In this document: piece by piece, positions 26,436 to 35,540 of the stretch | Numbering within the stretch: the first letter of the stretch is position 1 | How the letters are laid out: the number at the start of each line of letters is the position of its first letter | Source: Myroides fluvii | Lineage (GTDB): Bacteria > Bacteroidota > Bacteroidia > Flavobacteriales > Flavobacteriaceae | Reading direction: 5' to 3' | Length of the DNA: 64,000 bases | Assembly: GCF_009792295.1 (NCBI RefSeq) | Contig: NZ_CP039934.1 | Span: forward strand, 3,554,501-3,618,500 | Notes under the pieces: model-generated | Databases searched by the model: none | What the model was told of the DNA's origin: nothing | What the model saw: only the letters and a program-made list of their open reading frames with translations | Position numbers and translations under genes: made by a program

Positions 26436-26906
26436 TTTAACATCCTCAAAAGGAAAATCTTCTTTCAGTTTTATACTATTTTCTCTATGCTCTTCAATGT
26501 AATCTAAAAGTAGTTGAAAATTACTTAGTTTACCAATAAACTTACTATCAACAGAGTAGTTTCCAAAGTTATCAATACAAATAACCTTATCTTTAAATTC
26601 AATTCGATACCTTATATCTAAATCATTATTCGATTTCACAATATCATCTGTTTGCCAATCCTTTAACAACAGATCTATAAACACCTTATCATCTATTTTA
26701 AAATAAGAAATCAAAAAATCCAAACTACTCAAATAATTATTACAACTAACGGGGAGATCAGTATCTACCATACCTCTAACAAAATATATAGTCCCATACT
26801 CTTTCCCCTCAGCTAATGCTTTATCAATTGTATTTATTTTCTTACAACCAACCAAACTGATTACTATAAGAGCAAATAAAATATTTTTTTTAATTTCTTT
26901 CATCAT
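26433..26906 (-). CDS. Orphan lipoprotein, putative immunity protein
   Basis: A 157-residue protein with a lipoprotein signal (NILFALIVISLVGCKK) and an acidic soluble domain (IRYRIEFKDKVICIDNFGNY). No RHS tip remains directly upstream of it. R4 and R1 repeats lie there instead. An orphan immunity gene is the likeliest reading. The family is not recognised. Confidence 0.6.
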   Translation of the reverse strand: MMKEIKKNILFALIVISLVGCKKINTIDKALAEGKEYGTIYFVRGMVDTDLPVSCNNYLSSLDFLISYFKIDDKVFIDLLLKDWQTDDIVKSNNDLDIRYRIEFKDKVICIDNFGNYSVDSKFIGKLSNFQLLLDYIEEHRENSIKLKEDFPFEDVK

Positions 26907-26984
26907 GGTACAATCCTTTTGAAATTTGATTACTGTTACTTCTATTCTTCGTATTTCTTATCTTATTTGAAGTTGAAGATCCCG

Positions 26985-27050
26985 ATAGCGCGAATTTAAC
27001 TTCGTTCAGTTCGGCTAAAGCCTCGGGTGCAATCCGTACCTTTCTAAACC
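26985..27050 (-). repeat. Dispersed repeat R4, copy 2, inverted
   Basis: On the minus strand it reads GGATTGCACCCGAGGCTTTA, then GCCGAACTGAACGAAGTTAA and GCGCTATCGGGATC. Confidence 0.65.
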
Positions 27051-27133
27051 TCATAAATACTATTTCCACTTCAAACTCATATTAAACCTAAGACTTCAGC
27101 CGAACGTCTTGAAGGTAAATTCTTGCAATCATG

Positions 27134-27750
27134 ACTTACAAAACCAACTGTTCCTATAAAAGTAGGATTTATTTCAATTGAAAAACGGATCATCACTCAA
27201 AAAATGCATCTGTCAATTACCCTAATAACCATCCGGTATCCCGTTCACTACCCACGCTCATCATGTCACCCTGAGGCAACGAAGGGTCGCATCCTACAAG
27301 GCGTTGAAAGACGGCGTTGAGTAACAAATGCAATCTATCTCACCAGGTTAATATTTATCTCATTAGGTTTGTATTTTATTTTAGTGTTCGATGAATCTTC
27401 ACTACGTTTCGATTTTCACTGCGTTCCTCTTTACTACTCCACTGACGATAAATATAGTTGATAGTAAACGGTTTACAGTGAACAGTTTCTATTCTCTTTT
27501 ATAATAAATAGTTGTCTAAAACCCAACTACTTTTTAGTTTACGGTGGACGGTTTACAGCTTACAGTTTTACTTCTCTTTTAATCGAATAATCTTCCGTAA
27601 ACCGTTAACGGTAAACTGTCAACTAAAATTCACTGTTGCTTTTTTGTCATCTTCGGCTGTACTTTATGTTTTGAAACATACTTACCATTGTTGTTGGATA
27701 GTCGATGCCTTTTTTAATAGTGTAACGGTGGTGGGGTGTTTTATTTGGTT
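27134..27750. repeat. Compound repeat R1+R2, copy 1
   Basis: R1 (27134-27320) is followed by one 41/42-bp unit near 27350-27395 and then R2 (27508-27745). R2 contains heptamers and the unique stretch CTTCGGCTGTACTTTATG. Nearly the same compound occurs at 29761 and 32842. Open frames inside are repeat artefacts. Bases 27751-27929 are further heptamers and a CCCCAAC/GTTGGGG hairpin. Confidence 0.85.
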
Positions 27751-27929
27751 TACGGTGAACGGTTTACTGTGTACAGTTTTAATTCTCTTTTTATTGAATA
27801 ATTTTCTGTCAACCGTTAACAGTAAACTGTTAACTAAAAACAAAACCCCAACGATTCGCTTTGGAAGGTTGGGGTGTGGTTTGTTTAATTTTGTACATCT
27901 AAAAAAATCATATTTTTATAGTACTTCAA

Positions 27930-28337
27930 TTATTTTAAAACATTCATTTTAATCATTAAACATTCACCTTCAAAACCATTGCCTTTCATAAAAATAGTAT
28001 CAGTAGTATATCTTTCTATTATAAAAGAATTTAGTCCAAAATTTAATACTAACGATTTGGAATCAAAATACCAATCATTATCTAAATTATCTATTACAAA
28101 GTCCTTAGCAAAATTAGTTCCAACCTCATTTACGCCTCCTCTATAAATCTCATACTTATCTTTTTCAAACTTATACTTATATCCCAAATAATGAAATTCT
28201 TTTTTATTCTCTAACACATAATAATTCCAAATTTTTGTATCATTAGCATCACTTACTAATATATCAAAAAAATCATTTTTTTGATTATTACAATTAGTCA
28301 ATACCAACAACAAACTAAACAATATTATATACTTCAT
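27930..28337 (-). CDS. Lipoprotein, putative immunity protein of the HExxH toxin
   Basis: A 135-residue protein with lipoprotein signal MKYIILFSLLLVLTNCNN and a beta-rich soluble part (EFHYLGYKYKFEKDKYEIYR). I chose ATG 28337 because it gives a clean lipoprotein signal. A start at 28397 would overlap the toxin gene. It begins 10 bases after the toxin stop. Immunity is inferred from position. Confidence 0.7.
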   Translation of the reverse strand: MKYIILFSLLLVLTNCNNQKNDFFDILVSDANDTKIWNYYVLENKKEFHYLGYKYKFEKDKYEIYRGGVNEVGTNFAKDFVIDNLDNDWYFDSKSLVLNFGLNSFIIERYTTDTIFMKGNGFEGECLMIKMNVLK

Positions 28338-28347
28338 ATTAAAAACA

Positions 28348-29334
28348 TTAATTAGGTTCCTTTTTAGTCTTAACATCAAAATACTTTTTCTCACCATTTT
28401 TTTCTATTCCATAACCATATCCTGATTTAAAGTCTTCTAATTTATATCCTCCTCCATTACTATTATTAAACTTATTAATCAATTCACTACGTTTACTACG
28501 GCTTCTAATAGCTCCTAAATAAGAAGTCATTGAAGAAATCATACCTTGTTGAAAATCTTCAGTAGTTTCACTAAAAGATTTATCCCCCATTTGTTTAATG
28601 TAAACATTCACATGGCTTTCAAATGAACTATTTATTCCGTTAGCATTATCAATTCTATGTTCTCTTTCATGAACTAATGTATTTATCAAATTGTTTTTAT
28701 CATTCAATAAACTACTTACTGTACCATCATCTCCAACAGGAGCAACCCAAATTTTATTATTATTTGAATTATAATGCGCTATCCCACCAACTTCATTAGT
28801 GGCACCAACCCCTTCAACTCCAATTTGATTAGCATAGTAACCAACAATATTAGCTACAGATTGCCTATTTCTATTATTTAAACCAAACCAACTTTTACCA
28901 ATCGAATAATCTGATAATGATCTGACTTTTCCTCCATCCATAATGGTAATATGAGACTTACCATCATTAACAACCTTAGTAATACTCCCCTTACCATTTA
29001 AATGAATGATATCTCTCCCATCAGGGTCAATTGCATTAATTGGGTTATTAGCCACATACACATAGGGGTTAATATTAGGGTACTTCTCAGCCAACGGGTC
29101 CACACTCAAAAATATACTCGCTCCCGGATCATAGTAACGCGCTCCGTAATAATAGTAACCTGTACTTTGGTCTAATTCTTTCGCATTAAACTTATACACA
29201 TTCTCCAAAATGTTATTGGTGCTCTGCTCTACCATTACCTCTCCAAACGGTAAATACTCAATGTATTGGCATGGTTTTCCAAAAACATCGGTAATATACG
29301 ATGTACTTCCTAAACAAAGTTCATCGAATACCAA
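28348..29334 (-). CDS. RHS core fragment with HExxH metallopeptidase-like toxin tip
   Basis: RHS-associated core: GSTSYITDVFGKPCQYIEYL, YLPFGEVMVEQ, YYYYGARYYDPGASIF. It ends at INAIDPDGRD near residue 105. The unique tip contains NTLVHEREHRIDNANG, an HExxH zinc-metallopeptidase motif, and lacks other recognised domains. The frame opens at a TTG inside a 47-bp insert that separates it from the upstream RHS segment at 29349-29654. It is therefore the 3' part of a broken RHS gene, and independent expression is uncertain. Peptidase activity is inferred from the motif. Confidence 0.7.
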   Translation of the reverse strand: MVFDELCLGSTSYITDVFGKPCQYIEYLPFGEVMVEQSTNNILENVYKFNAKELDQSTGYYYYGARYYDPGASIFLSVDPLAEKYPNINPYVYVANNPINAIDPDGRDIIHLNGKGSITKVVNDGKSHITIMDGGKVRSLSDYSIGKSWFGLNNRNRQSVANIVGYYANQIGVEGVGATNEVGGIAHYNSNNNKIWVAPVGDDGTVSSLLNDKNNLINTLVHEREHRIDNANGINSSFESHVNVYIKQMGDKSFSETTEDFQQGMISSMTSYLGAIRSRSKRSELINKFNNSNGGGYKLEDFKSGYGYGIEKNGEKKYFDVKTKKEPN

Positions 29335-29357
29335 AACAAATAGAATCGTTAATGAGA
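29311..29357 (-). mobile_element. 47-bp insert in the RHS core, copy 1
   Basis: It interrupts the codons for YHSDHL|GSTSY. The bases TTTA flank it on both sides (29358-29361 and the end of the insert), as a target duplication would. The insert carries TCTCAT ... TGGTATTCGATGAA, related to the dispersed 41/42-bp unit. It adds a stop (TAA) and shifts the frame. Confidence 0.65.
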
Positions 29358-29654
29358 TAAATGGTCGCTATGATACCACCAAACAGGGCCATGTTCCAAG
29401 AAAGGATCTTCTATGTTAATAATTTCAAAAGGAGGATTATTATTTTTCCATTCGTCATCTTTTTTACCAGGGCCTAGTTCCTCTTCTGGAAATTCAGGTT
29501 CGGGCTCAGGTTGCGGATCTGGCTCTTGTGGAAGAGGCGGAACCGTTAATTTACAAAAAGTAAAAATAAATCCATATTCATTGTATCCTGACATATCAGG
29601 TAAATCATAACATTCCTTGCAATTTGGACAAGTTAAACAGTTATAATACTTCAA
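29349..29654 (-). pseudogene. Upstream RHS segment cut off by the 47-bp insert, copy 1
   Basis: A 101-codon frame with a cysteine cluster (CLTCPNCKECYDLPD), a P/E-rich linker (PQEPDPQPEPEPEFPEEE) and the RHS motif HGPVWWYHSDHL, then two insert-derived codons and a stop. The frame is open some 30 codons further upstream with no ATG, so the 5' part is missing. Essentially identical copies lie at 32430 and 37453. Confidence 0.7.
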
Positions 29655-29760
29655 TAGCCACCAATAAATCTCCAGTTTATCTTCCTTATCCTCATAGTAC
29701 TCTATAAAAGTAAGGAATTGATTGTAACATATCCTGATTTACATCTTCTATCTCCTACTC

Positions 29761-30380
29761 TTGGTTTTACAAAACCAACTGTTCCTATAAAAGTAGGATT
29801 TATTTCAATTGAAAAACGGATCATCACTCAAAAATGCATCTGTCAATTACCCTAATAACCATCCGGTATCCCGTTCACTACCCACGCTCATCATGTCGCC
29901 CTGAAGCAACGAAGGGTCGCATCCTACAAGGCGTTGAAAGACGGCGTTGAGTAACAAATGCAATCTATCTCACCAGGTTTATATTTATCTCATTAGGTTT
30001 GTATTTTATTTTAGTGTTCGATGAATCTTCACTACGTTTCGATTTTCACTGCGTTCCTCTTTACTACTCCACTGACGATAAATATAGTTGATAGTAAACG
30101 GTTTACAGTGAACAGTTTCTATTCTCTTTTATAATAAATAGTTGTCTAAAACCCAACTACTTTTTAGTTTACGGTGGACGGTTTACAGCTTACAGTTTTA
30201 CTTCTCTTTTAATCGAATAATCTTCCGTAAACCGTTAACGGTAAACTGTCAACTAAAATTCACTGTTGCTTTTTTGTCATCTTCGGCTGTACTTTATGTT
30301 TTGAAACATACTTACCATTGTTGTTGGATAGTCGATGCCTTTTTTAATAGTGTAACGGTGGTAGGGTGTTTCTTTTTCTG
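29761..30380. repeat. Compound repeat R1+R2, copy 2
   Basis: It starts at the palindrome TTGGTTTTACAAAACCAA beside the RHS segment and includes one 41/42-bp unit near 29985-30027. R2 spans 30138-30375. It is followed by a CCCCTTTGATCCG / TTGGGGTGG hairpin region. Confidence 0.85.
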
Positions 30381-30444
30381 CTAAACAATCCCCCGCTAAA
30401 TACAAAACCCCTTTGATCCGATTGGAAGGTTGGGGTGGTGTTTG

Positions 30445-30837
30445 TTATTTAGTATGTAATACCTTCAAAATAGCTCCATCACTTTTACGTATCTCAATAT
30501 AAAAAACTCCTCCTTCCATATCATCTGATAAACTCCCTTCTATGCACCAAACAGAATTATTTTTAAAAAAAACATTATATGGACGTTGCTTAATAATTAA
30601 TTCCTTCTTATAAATATTAAAAAGAATTAACTCTGCTATCTGAACCGCTATATTTGCATCAGATACATATCCTTCAACCTTATCGATTCCATTAATTCCA
30701 TCATAATTTAAAGGCATATTAATAATATTAAATGTTCTTAAACTATCTTTTACCTCTTTCTCTTTTGAAGTCTGTATAGTTTTACTACATGCAAAGGTTA
30801 GTAAAACTAATACTAAAAATATACTATTTTTTGTCAT
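30445..30837 (-). CDS. NTF2-fold immunity-like lipoprotein
   Basis: A 130-residue protein with lipoprotein signal IFLVLVLLTFACSK. The domain pattern AVQIAELILFNIYKKELI, RPYNVFFKNNSVWCIEGSL, GGVFYIEIRKSDGAILKV matches the NTF2-fold (YbbC/YhhH-type) immunity proteins of polymorphic toxin systems. No toxin tip lies directly upstream, so it is an orphan immunity gene retained between cassettes. Confidence 0.75.
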   Translation of the reverse strand: MTKNSIFLVLVLLTFACSKTIQTSKEKEVKDSLRTFNIINMPLNYDGINGIDKVEGYVSDANIAVQIAELILFNIYKKELIIKQRPYNVFFKNNSVWCIEGSLSDDMEGGVFYIEIRKSDGAILKVLHTK

Positions 30838-31223
30838 AATTTATTTAGATTGAAAACCAAAGTACTGAAAATATTGGGAGGCTGGTTTTATTTGTGCGAA
30901 GCAGTGAGGTTTGTCAGACCTGCTTGACGGATGCGATGCTTCCTTCGTCAGCAGGACAAGCTGGGTGGATGGCCCTTGTGTTATGATTCTCTTTTTACGT
31001 ATCGTTATACGGTCAACTAGTAACGGCAAGCTATTGGATTGACGGTAAACAGCTTACTGTGTACAGTTTTAATTCTCTTTCTATTGAGTAATCTTCCGTT
31101 AACTGTTAACAGTAAACTGTTAACTAAAAACAAACCCCAACAATCCGTTTTAGAAGGTTGGGGTGGGTTATTATTTGCTTATTAAATACTATAAAACAGT
31201 TTTTTTAAGCTTATTATTTTTTA
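30838..31223. repeat. Noncoding spacer with repeat fragments
   Basis: It contains GATGCGATGCTTCCTTCGTC (shared with the 21.2-kb duplication), heptamer runs and a CCCCAAC / GTTGGGG hairpin at about 31135-31163. No gene is supported. Confidence 0.6.
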
Positions 31224-31412
31224 CTAAAGAAAGTTTTTTAAAAACATAGCTAGTCCTATTAAGATAAGTATCCCACCTCCTATATATCCTTTTAAATGGG
31301 ATACATACGTTATATCTAAATTCTTCTTTACATTTTTTCTATCTTTAAATGTAATATATAAAGTCAAAATGCCACCTCCCAAAAATAGAATACTATATAA
31401 ATAATCTTGCAT
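31224..31412 (-). CDS. Small two-helix membrane protein, putative immunity protein
   Basis: A 62-residue protein with two membrane helices (YSILFLGGGILTLYITF and GYIGGGILILIGLAMFL) separated by a basic loop (KDRKNVKKNLDITYVSHLK). It starts 13 bases after the stop of a glycine-rich RHS tip. It is paralogous to 21894-22085 and to two broken copies near 21.1-21.5 kb. Its small membrane form fits immunity to a membrane-acting toxin. Confidence 0.7.
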   Translation of the reverse strand: MQDYLYSILFLGGGILTLYITFKDRKNVKKNLDITYVSHLKGYIGGGILILIGLAMFLKNFL

Positions 31413-31425
31413 AATCTATAATAAT

Positions 31426-32415
31426 TTAATCTTTATCAATTTCTTTTTGAATTAAATTCAACTTTAAACCAGCTCCTTGTTTTAAAATCTCACTCCCTAA
31501 TTCAAAACCTTCTTCTCCAATTTTTTTCCCTGCTCCAGGTAATACTCTATTTAATCCAGCATTAATTAATTTTTCAGCAGCCATAAAACTAGCACCTGTA
31601 CCAGCCTTTTTATAATCTCCACTAAAAAACTCAACTCCAATCTCTATAGCGCTCCCAACTCCAGACATAGCACCTCCGATACCAGCCACTGGTATACCAA
31701 TACCACCACCGATACCTGTTATAGTCATTCCATATCCCACTAAACTAACAGCATCTCCTGTATCTTGTAATCCTTGTGGTAAATCGTATTTAAGCGCATT
31801 TATTACAGCTCCATCTACTCTACTTGGGTCAAATCCTCCATTTCCAGTACGTTTTATTGTGGATGTCGGTGCACTATCTACTTTACTGGTATCAAAAACT
31901 CCTTCGGAAGAATTACTTCTTAATGCTTCAGCATGTTTGGCATCTAACCTTCCTCCCCAATTAACTGACTTATTATTCAAATTTGGCTTTAAACCACCTT
32001 TTAAGGTATACGCTTTATTATCATTTTTCCCATCTGTTCCTAAGTATGTTTTTCCGTCACTTCCAAAATAATGTCTATCTCCTTTTTCAGGTATCATCCC
32101 TGTCGGGTCAGTTAAGTTAATTGGGTTATTTAATGTATAAATATAAGGGTTATAATCAGGCATCTTCTCCGCCAACGGGTCCACACTCAAAAATATACCC
32201 GCTCCCGGATCGTAATAACGTGCTCCATAATAGTAGTAACCTGTCTGCGAATCCAATTCTTTAGCATTAAACTTATATACATTCTCCAATATGTTGTTGG
32301 TGCTCTGTTCCACCATTACCTCTCCAAACGGTAAATACTCAATGTATTGGCATGGTTTTCCAAAAACGTCGGTAATATACGACGTACTGCCTAAACAAAG
32401 TTCATCGAATACCAA
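31426..32415 (-). CDS. RHS core fragment with glycine-rich, membrane-type toxin tip
   Basis: The RHS core is as in the 28-kb cassette (GSTSYITDVFGKPCQYIEYL, GYYYYGARYYDPGAGIF) and ends at INLTDPTGM. The tip of ~220 residues has a long glycine/alanine hydrophobic hairpin (VSLVGYGMTITGIGGGIGIP, VAGIGGAMSGVGSAIEIGV) followed by an amphipathic end (LKQGAGLKLNLIQKEI). Similar Gly-rich hairpins occur in membrane-translocating or pore-forming tips. With a two-helix membrane immunity partner, membrane action is the best guess. The frame opens within the 47-bp insert, so the gene is detached from its 5' RHS part. Confidence 0.7.
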   Translation of the reverse strand: MVFDELCLGSTSYITDVFGKPCQYIEYLPFGEVMVEQSTNNILENVYKFNAKELDSQTGYYYYGARYYDPGAGIFLSVDPLAEKMPDYNPYIYTLNNPINLTDPTGMIPEKGDRHYFGSDGKTYLGTDGKNDNKAYTLKGGLKPNLNNKSVNWGGRLDAKHAEALRSNSSEGVFDTSKVDSAPTSTIKRTGNGGFDPSRVDGAVINALKYDLPQGLQDTGDAVSLVGYGMTITGIGGGIGIPVAGIGGAMSGVGSAIEIGVEFFSGDYKKAGTGASFMAAEKLINAGLNRVLPGAGKKIGEEGFELGSEILKQGAGLKLNLIQKEIDKD

Positions 32416-32438
32416 AACAAATAGAATCGTTAATGAGA
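32392..32438 (-). mobile_element. 47-bp insert in the RHS core, copy 2
   Basis: The same insert and junctions as at 29311-29357. Confidence 0.65.
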
Positions 32439-32735
32439 TAAATGGTCGCTATGATACCACCAAACAGGGCCATGTTCCAAGAAAGGATCTTCTATGTTAA
32501 TAATTTCAAAAGGAGGATTATTATTTTTCCATTCGTCATCTTTTTTACCAGGGCCTAGTTCCTCTTCTGGAAATTCAGGTTCGGGCTCAGGTTGCGGATC
32601 TGGCTCTTGTGGAAGAGGCGGAACCGTTAATTTACAAAAAGTAAAAATAAATCCATATTCATTGTATCCTGACATATCAGGTAAATCATAACATTCCTTG
32701 CAATTTGGACAAGTTAAACAGTTATAATACTTCAA
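32430..32735 (-). pseudogene. Upstream RHS segment cut off by the 47-bp insert, copy 2
   Basis: The same 101 codons as the segment at 29349-29654, ending at the same insert. Confidence 0.7.
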
Positions 32736-32841
32736 TAGCCACCAATAAATCTCCGGTTTATCTTCCTTATCCTCATAGTACTCTATAAAAGTAAGGAATT
32801 GATTGTAACATATCCTGATTTACATCTTCTATCTCCTACTC

Positions 32842-33500
32842 TTGGTTTTACAAAACCAACTGTTCCTATAAAAGTAGGATTTATTTCAATTGAAAAACGG
32901 ATCATCACTCAAAAATGCATCTGTCAATTACCCTAATAACCATCCGGTATCCCGTTCACTACCCACGCTCATCATGTCGCCCTGAAGCAACGAAGGGTCG
33001 CATCCTACAAGGCGTTGAAAGACGGCGTTGAGTAACAAATGCAATCTATCTCACCAGGTTTATATTTATCTCATTAGGTTTATATTTTATTTTAGTGTTC
33101 GATGAATATATCTCACTTATTTTATATTTGTTTTAGTGTTCGATGAATCTTCACTACGTTTCGATTTTCACTGCGTTCCTCTTTACTACTCCACTGACGA
33201 TAAATATAGTTGATAGTAAACGGTTTACAGTGAACAGTTTCTATTCTCTTTTATAATAAATAGTTGTCTAAAACCCAACTACTTTTTAGTTTACGGTGGA
33301 CGGTTTACAGCTTACAGTTTTACTTCTCTTTTAATCGAATAATCTTCCGTAAACCGTTAACGGTAAACTGTCAACTAAAATTCACTGTTGCTTTTTTGTC
33401 ATCTTCGGCTGTACTTTATGTTTTGAAACATACTTACCATTGTTGTTGGATAGTCGATGCCTTTTTTAATAGTGTAACAGTGGTGGGGTGTTTCTTTTTC
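32842..33500. repeat. Compound repeat R1+R2, copy 3, with an extra 41/42-bp unit
   Basis: Collinear with 29761-30380, except that the TATCTCA ... TTCGATGAA unit occurs twice in tandem (about 33067-33150). R2 spans 33260-33492. Confidence 0.85.
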
Positions 33501-33585
33501 TGCTAAACAATCCCCCCTAAATAACACCACCCCTTTGATCTGATTGGAAGGTTGGGGTGGTGTTCTATTTTTCATAAAGATACTG

Positions 33586-34107
33586 CTATCCACACTTTAT
33601 TTTGGGAGTTTCAATTATACCTTTATTTGTAATAATCCTTTTAAATTTTTTTAAGTTTTTTTTACAAAAAAAATAATTTACGGCCTTTTTTCTATCATCC
33701 GTTTCAAATTCTATAAAAGAAGACTCCTCTTCATATTGAATCTTATTATTTAAAATCAATTCTTCTAAAATTCTTTCATCACTACCATAACTATCATCCC
33801 ACCAAAAAAATAATTTACTTTTATATACAGTATACCTATTTGGTAGATGGTTATCATTAAATATTTTATTTTTAGAATACAACAGTTTATCTGAATTTTC
33901 CATAATTGAAAAAGAATAATAATCTGTTTTTTCAAAATTATAATTCACAAAAAAAACTTTTCCTTTAGAGAACAATTCTGTATTTGAAAAATCAATTATA
34001 CCATTAAAAATGGCATCTTCATAATTTCCTTTATCTTTAAATTGAGATTTATAAGAATTACAACTAGTTAAACCAATAAATACTATTACAAACAAATATT
34101 TTTTCAT
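33586..34107 (-). CDS. Lipoprotein, putative immunity protein of the JAB toxin
   Basis: A 173-residue protein with lipoprotein signal MKKYLFVIVFIGLTSCNS and an aromatic, charged soluble domain (VNYNFEKTDYYSFSIMEN). It starts 2 bases after the toxin stop on the same strand. The family is not recognised. Immunity is inferred from position. Confidence 0.7.
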   Translation of the reverse strand: MKKYLFVIVFIGLTSCNSYKSQFKDKGNYEDAIFNGIIDFSNTELFSKGKVFFVNYNFEKTDYYSFSIMENSDKLLYSKNKIFNDNHLPNRYTVYKSKLFFWWDDSYGSDERILEELILNNKIQYEEESSFIEFETDDRKKAVNYFFCKKNLKKFKRIITNKGIIETPKIKCG

Positions 34108-34109
34108 AA

Positions 34110-34838
34110 TTAATAGTTTGAGCTTGTATAATCAATAATATGTGGACTGCTACTTCCATATCCATTTGGATGTGTCAATATATAATATTTTAAATTTCTA
34201 TTTTGTCTAAGCCCATTATCTCTTGAATTTATGTCAGCTTTAGAAGGTTCAAATCTAGTTGATTCATTTGGATGAGTATGAAAGAAGCCCTTTACTTTAT
34301 AACTGTTAAATTCTTTAATATCACTAACAAGACCTCTTATTGTTTCTGCACCAGATGAAATACTTTTTGTATATGTATTACCTTCATATTTTCCTAAAGT
34401 TATATGAGTGATATTTTCTGTTCCATCATTTGAAAAATAAGCTCCTTTTATCTCTTTGCGTACATAATCAGACAATTGCCAAGCAAATCTTTCAACTCCC
34501 TCTTTAGTAGCCTCAGTTTTTCCACCGACTTTAACAACATTCCCTTCAGTTCGAAAATTCATTCCATCAGACAAAATTCCTTTATCAATATTATCAATAG
34601 CTACTTTAGGACTTCCATCACGGTTTGTTTTGACTTCTCCTCTACTATTAGTTTGTAAAATTCTATCAGACTTATCGTTGGTTTCTCCTACTTGTTTTAC
34701 ATCTCCTGTTCTTTTATTCAGCGTATAATCTGTTTCTGCCGCCATCCCCGTAGGATCCACTAAATTAATCGGGTTATTGTGTACATAATGGTACGGATTC
34801 CATCCTGGGAACTCTTCCGCCAACGGGTCCACACTCAA
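34110..34838 (-). CDS. RHS tip cassette with JAB/JAMM metallopeptidase-like toxin
   Basis: About 32 residues of RHS core (VDPLAEEFPGWNPYHYVHNN, INLVDPTGM) precede a unique tip. The tip contains VKGFFHTHPNESTRFEPSKAD followed by INSRD, the HxHP-x(n)-S-x2-D signature of JAB/MPN metallopeptidases, which cleave isopeptide or peptide bonds. JAB-type toxins are known among RHS tips. RHS homology starts at the RYYDPGA codons (34868) beside repeat R3, so the delivery portion is missing. The start codon is uncertain. Confidence 0.75.
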   Translation of the reverse strand: MSVDPLAEEFPGWNPYHYVHNNPINLVDPTGMAAETDYTLNKRTGDVKQVGETNDKSDRILQTNSRGEVKTNRDGSPKVAIDNIDKGILSDGMNFRTEGNVVKVGGKTEATKEGVERFAWQLSDYVRKEIKGAYFSNDGTENITHITLGKYEGNTYTKSISSGAETIRGLVSDIKEFNSYKVKGFFHTHPNESTRFEPSKADINSRDNGLRQNRNLKYYILTHPNGYGSSSPHIIDYTSSNY

Positions 34839-34867
34839 AAAGATACTTGCTCCTGGATCGTAATAAC

Positions 34868-35090
34868 GTACAATTTAGTTGACCGTTGACCGTTTACAGT
34901 GAACGGTTCTACATCGCCTTTTACAACAACAAAACCTCTTCTAAAGATAATGCTTTAAAGCTACAAACAAATTGTCCTTACACTAGATTTTCTTTTACAA
35001 ACAGTTGACTTTGTTCACGCTGTCAAACCGTTAACAATAAACTGTTAACTACAAAAACAAACCCCTTTGATCCGTTGGGGTTTTATTTTT
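34868..35090. repeat. Dispersed repeat R3, copy 2
   Basis: The same element and same RHS junction as at 26213, differing by a few bases and small deletions near the 3' end. Confidence 0.8.
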
Positions 35091-35098
35091 TTATAATT

Positions 35099-35163
35099 GA
35101 TGCGCACGGACTGCACCCAAGGCTTTAGCCTAAGGGAACGAAGTTAAATCCGCGCGATCGGGT
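35099..35163 (+). repeat. Dispersed repeat R4, copy 3
   Basis: CGGACTGCACCCAAGGCTTT ... GAAGTTAAATCCGCGCGATC. The following 35164-35540 stretch holds no recognisable gene. Confidence 0.65.
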
Positions 35164-35540
35164 TGGGTGCTGTTTAATCAATAATTTCTTTGGCTTTATT
35201 AATCACTTTAGTTGAGTTTTCTTTACGCAAAATAAAATCAATTACATCCATACTTTTACCGTGGGTTTTACAGTTTCCGCTAAAGTAATATGCCGTTTGC
35301 GTTTTATAATACACTTGGATACTCGGGGGTTTTGTCCGCGTGGAACGGACAGTTTATTCTGCTTTGCTTATCCGTTTTCAATCCATAATAATGCAATACG
35401 TTCGACATTGTCAGCTGTTGTTTGATTTCGCTTATTTCTATACTCAAAAACTTTTTTAAAAAAAATTCATTAACCGTAAACGTTTTATATATTTACAGTA
35501 TCCTTTGAAATAAAGGTATTTATTAACCTTATACGTTTTA

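Noticed and set aside
27512..33506. Repeated plus-strand frames beginning MSKTQLLFSLRWTV at 27512, 30142 and 33264
   Set aside because: They lie wholly inside the noncoding compound repeat R2, include heptamer repeats, and end at different points. Their recurrence is explained by repeat duplication.
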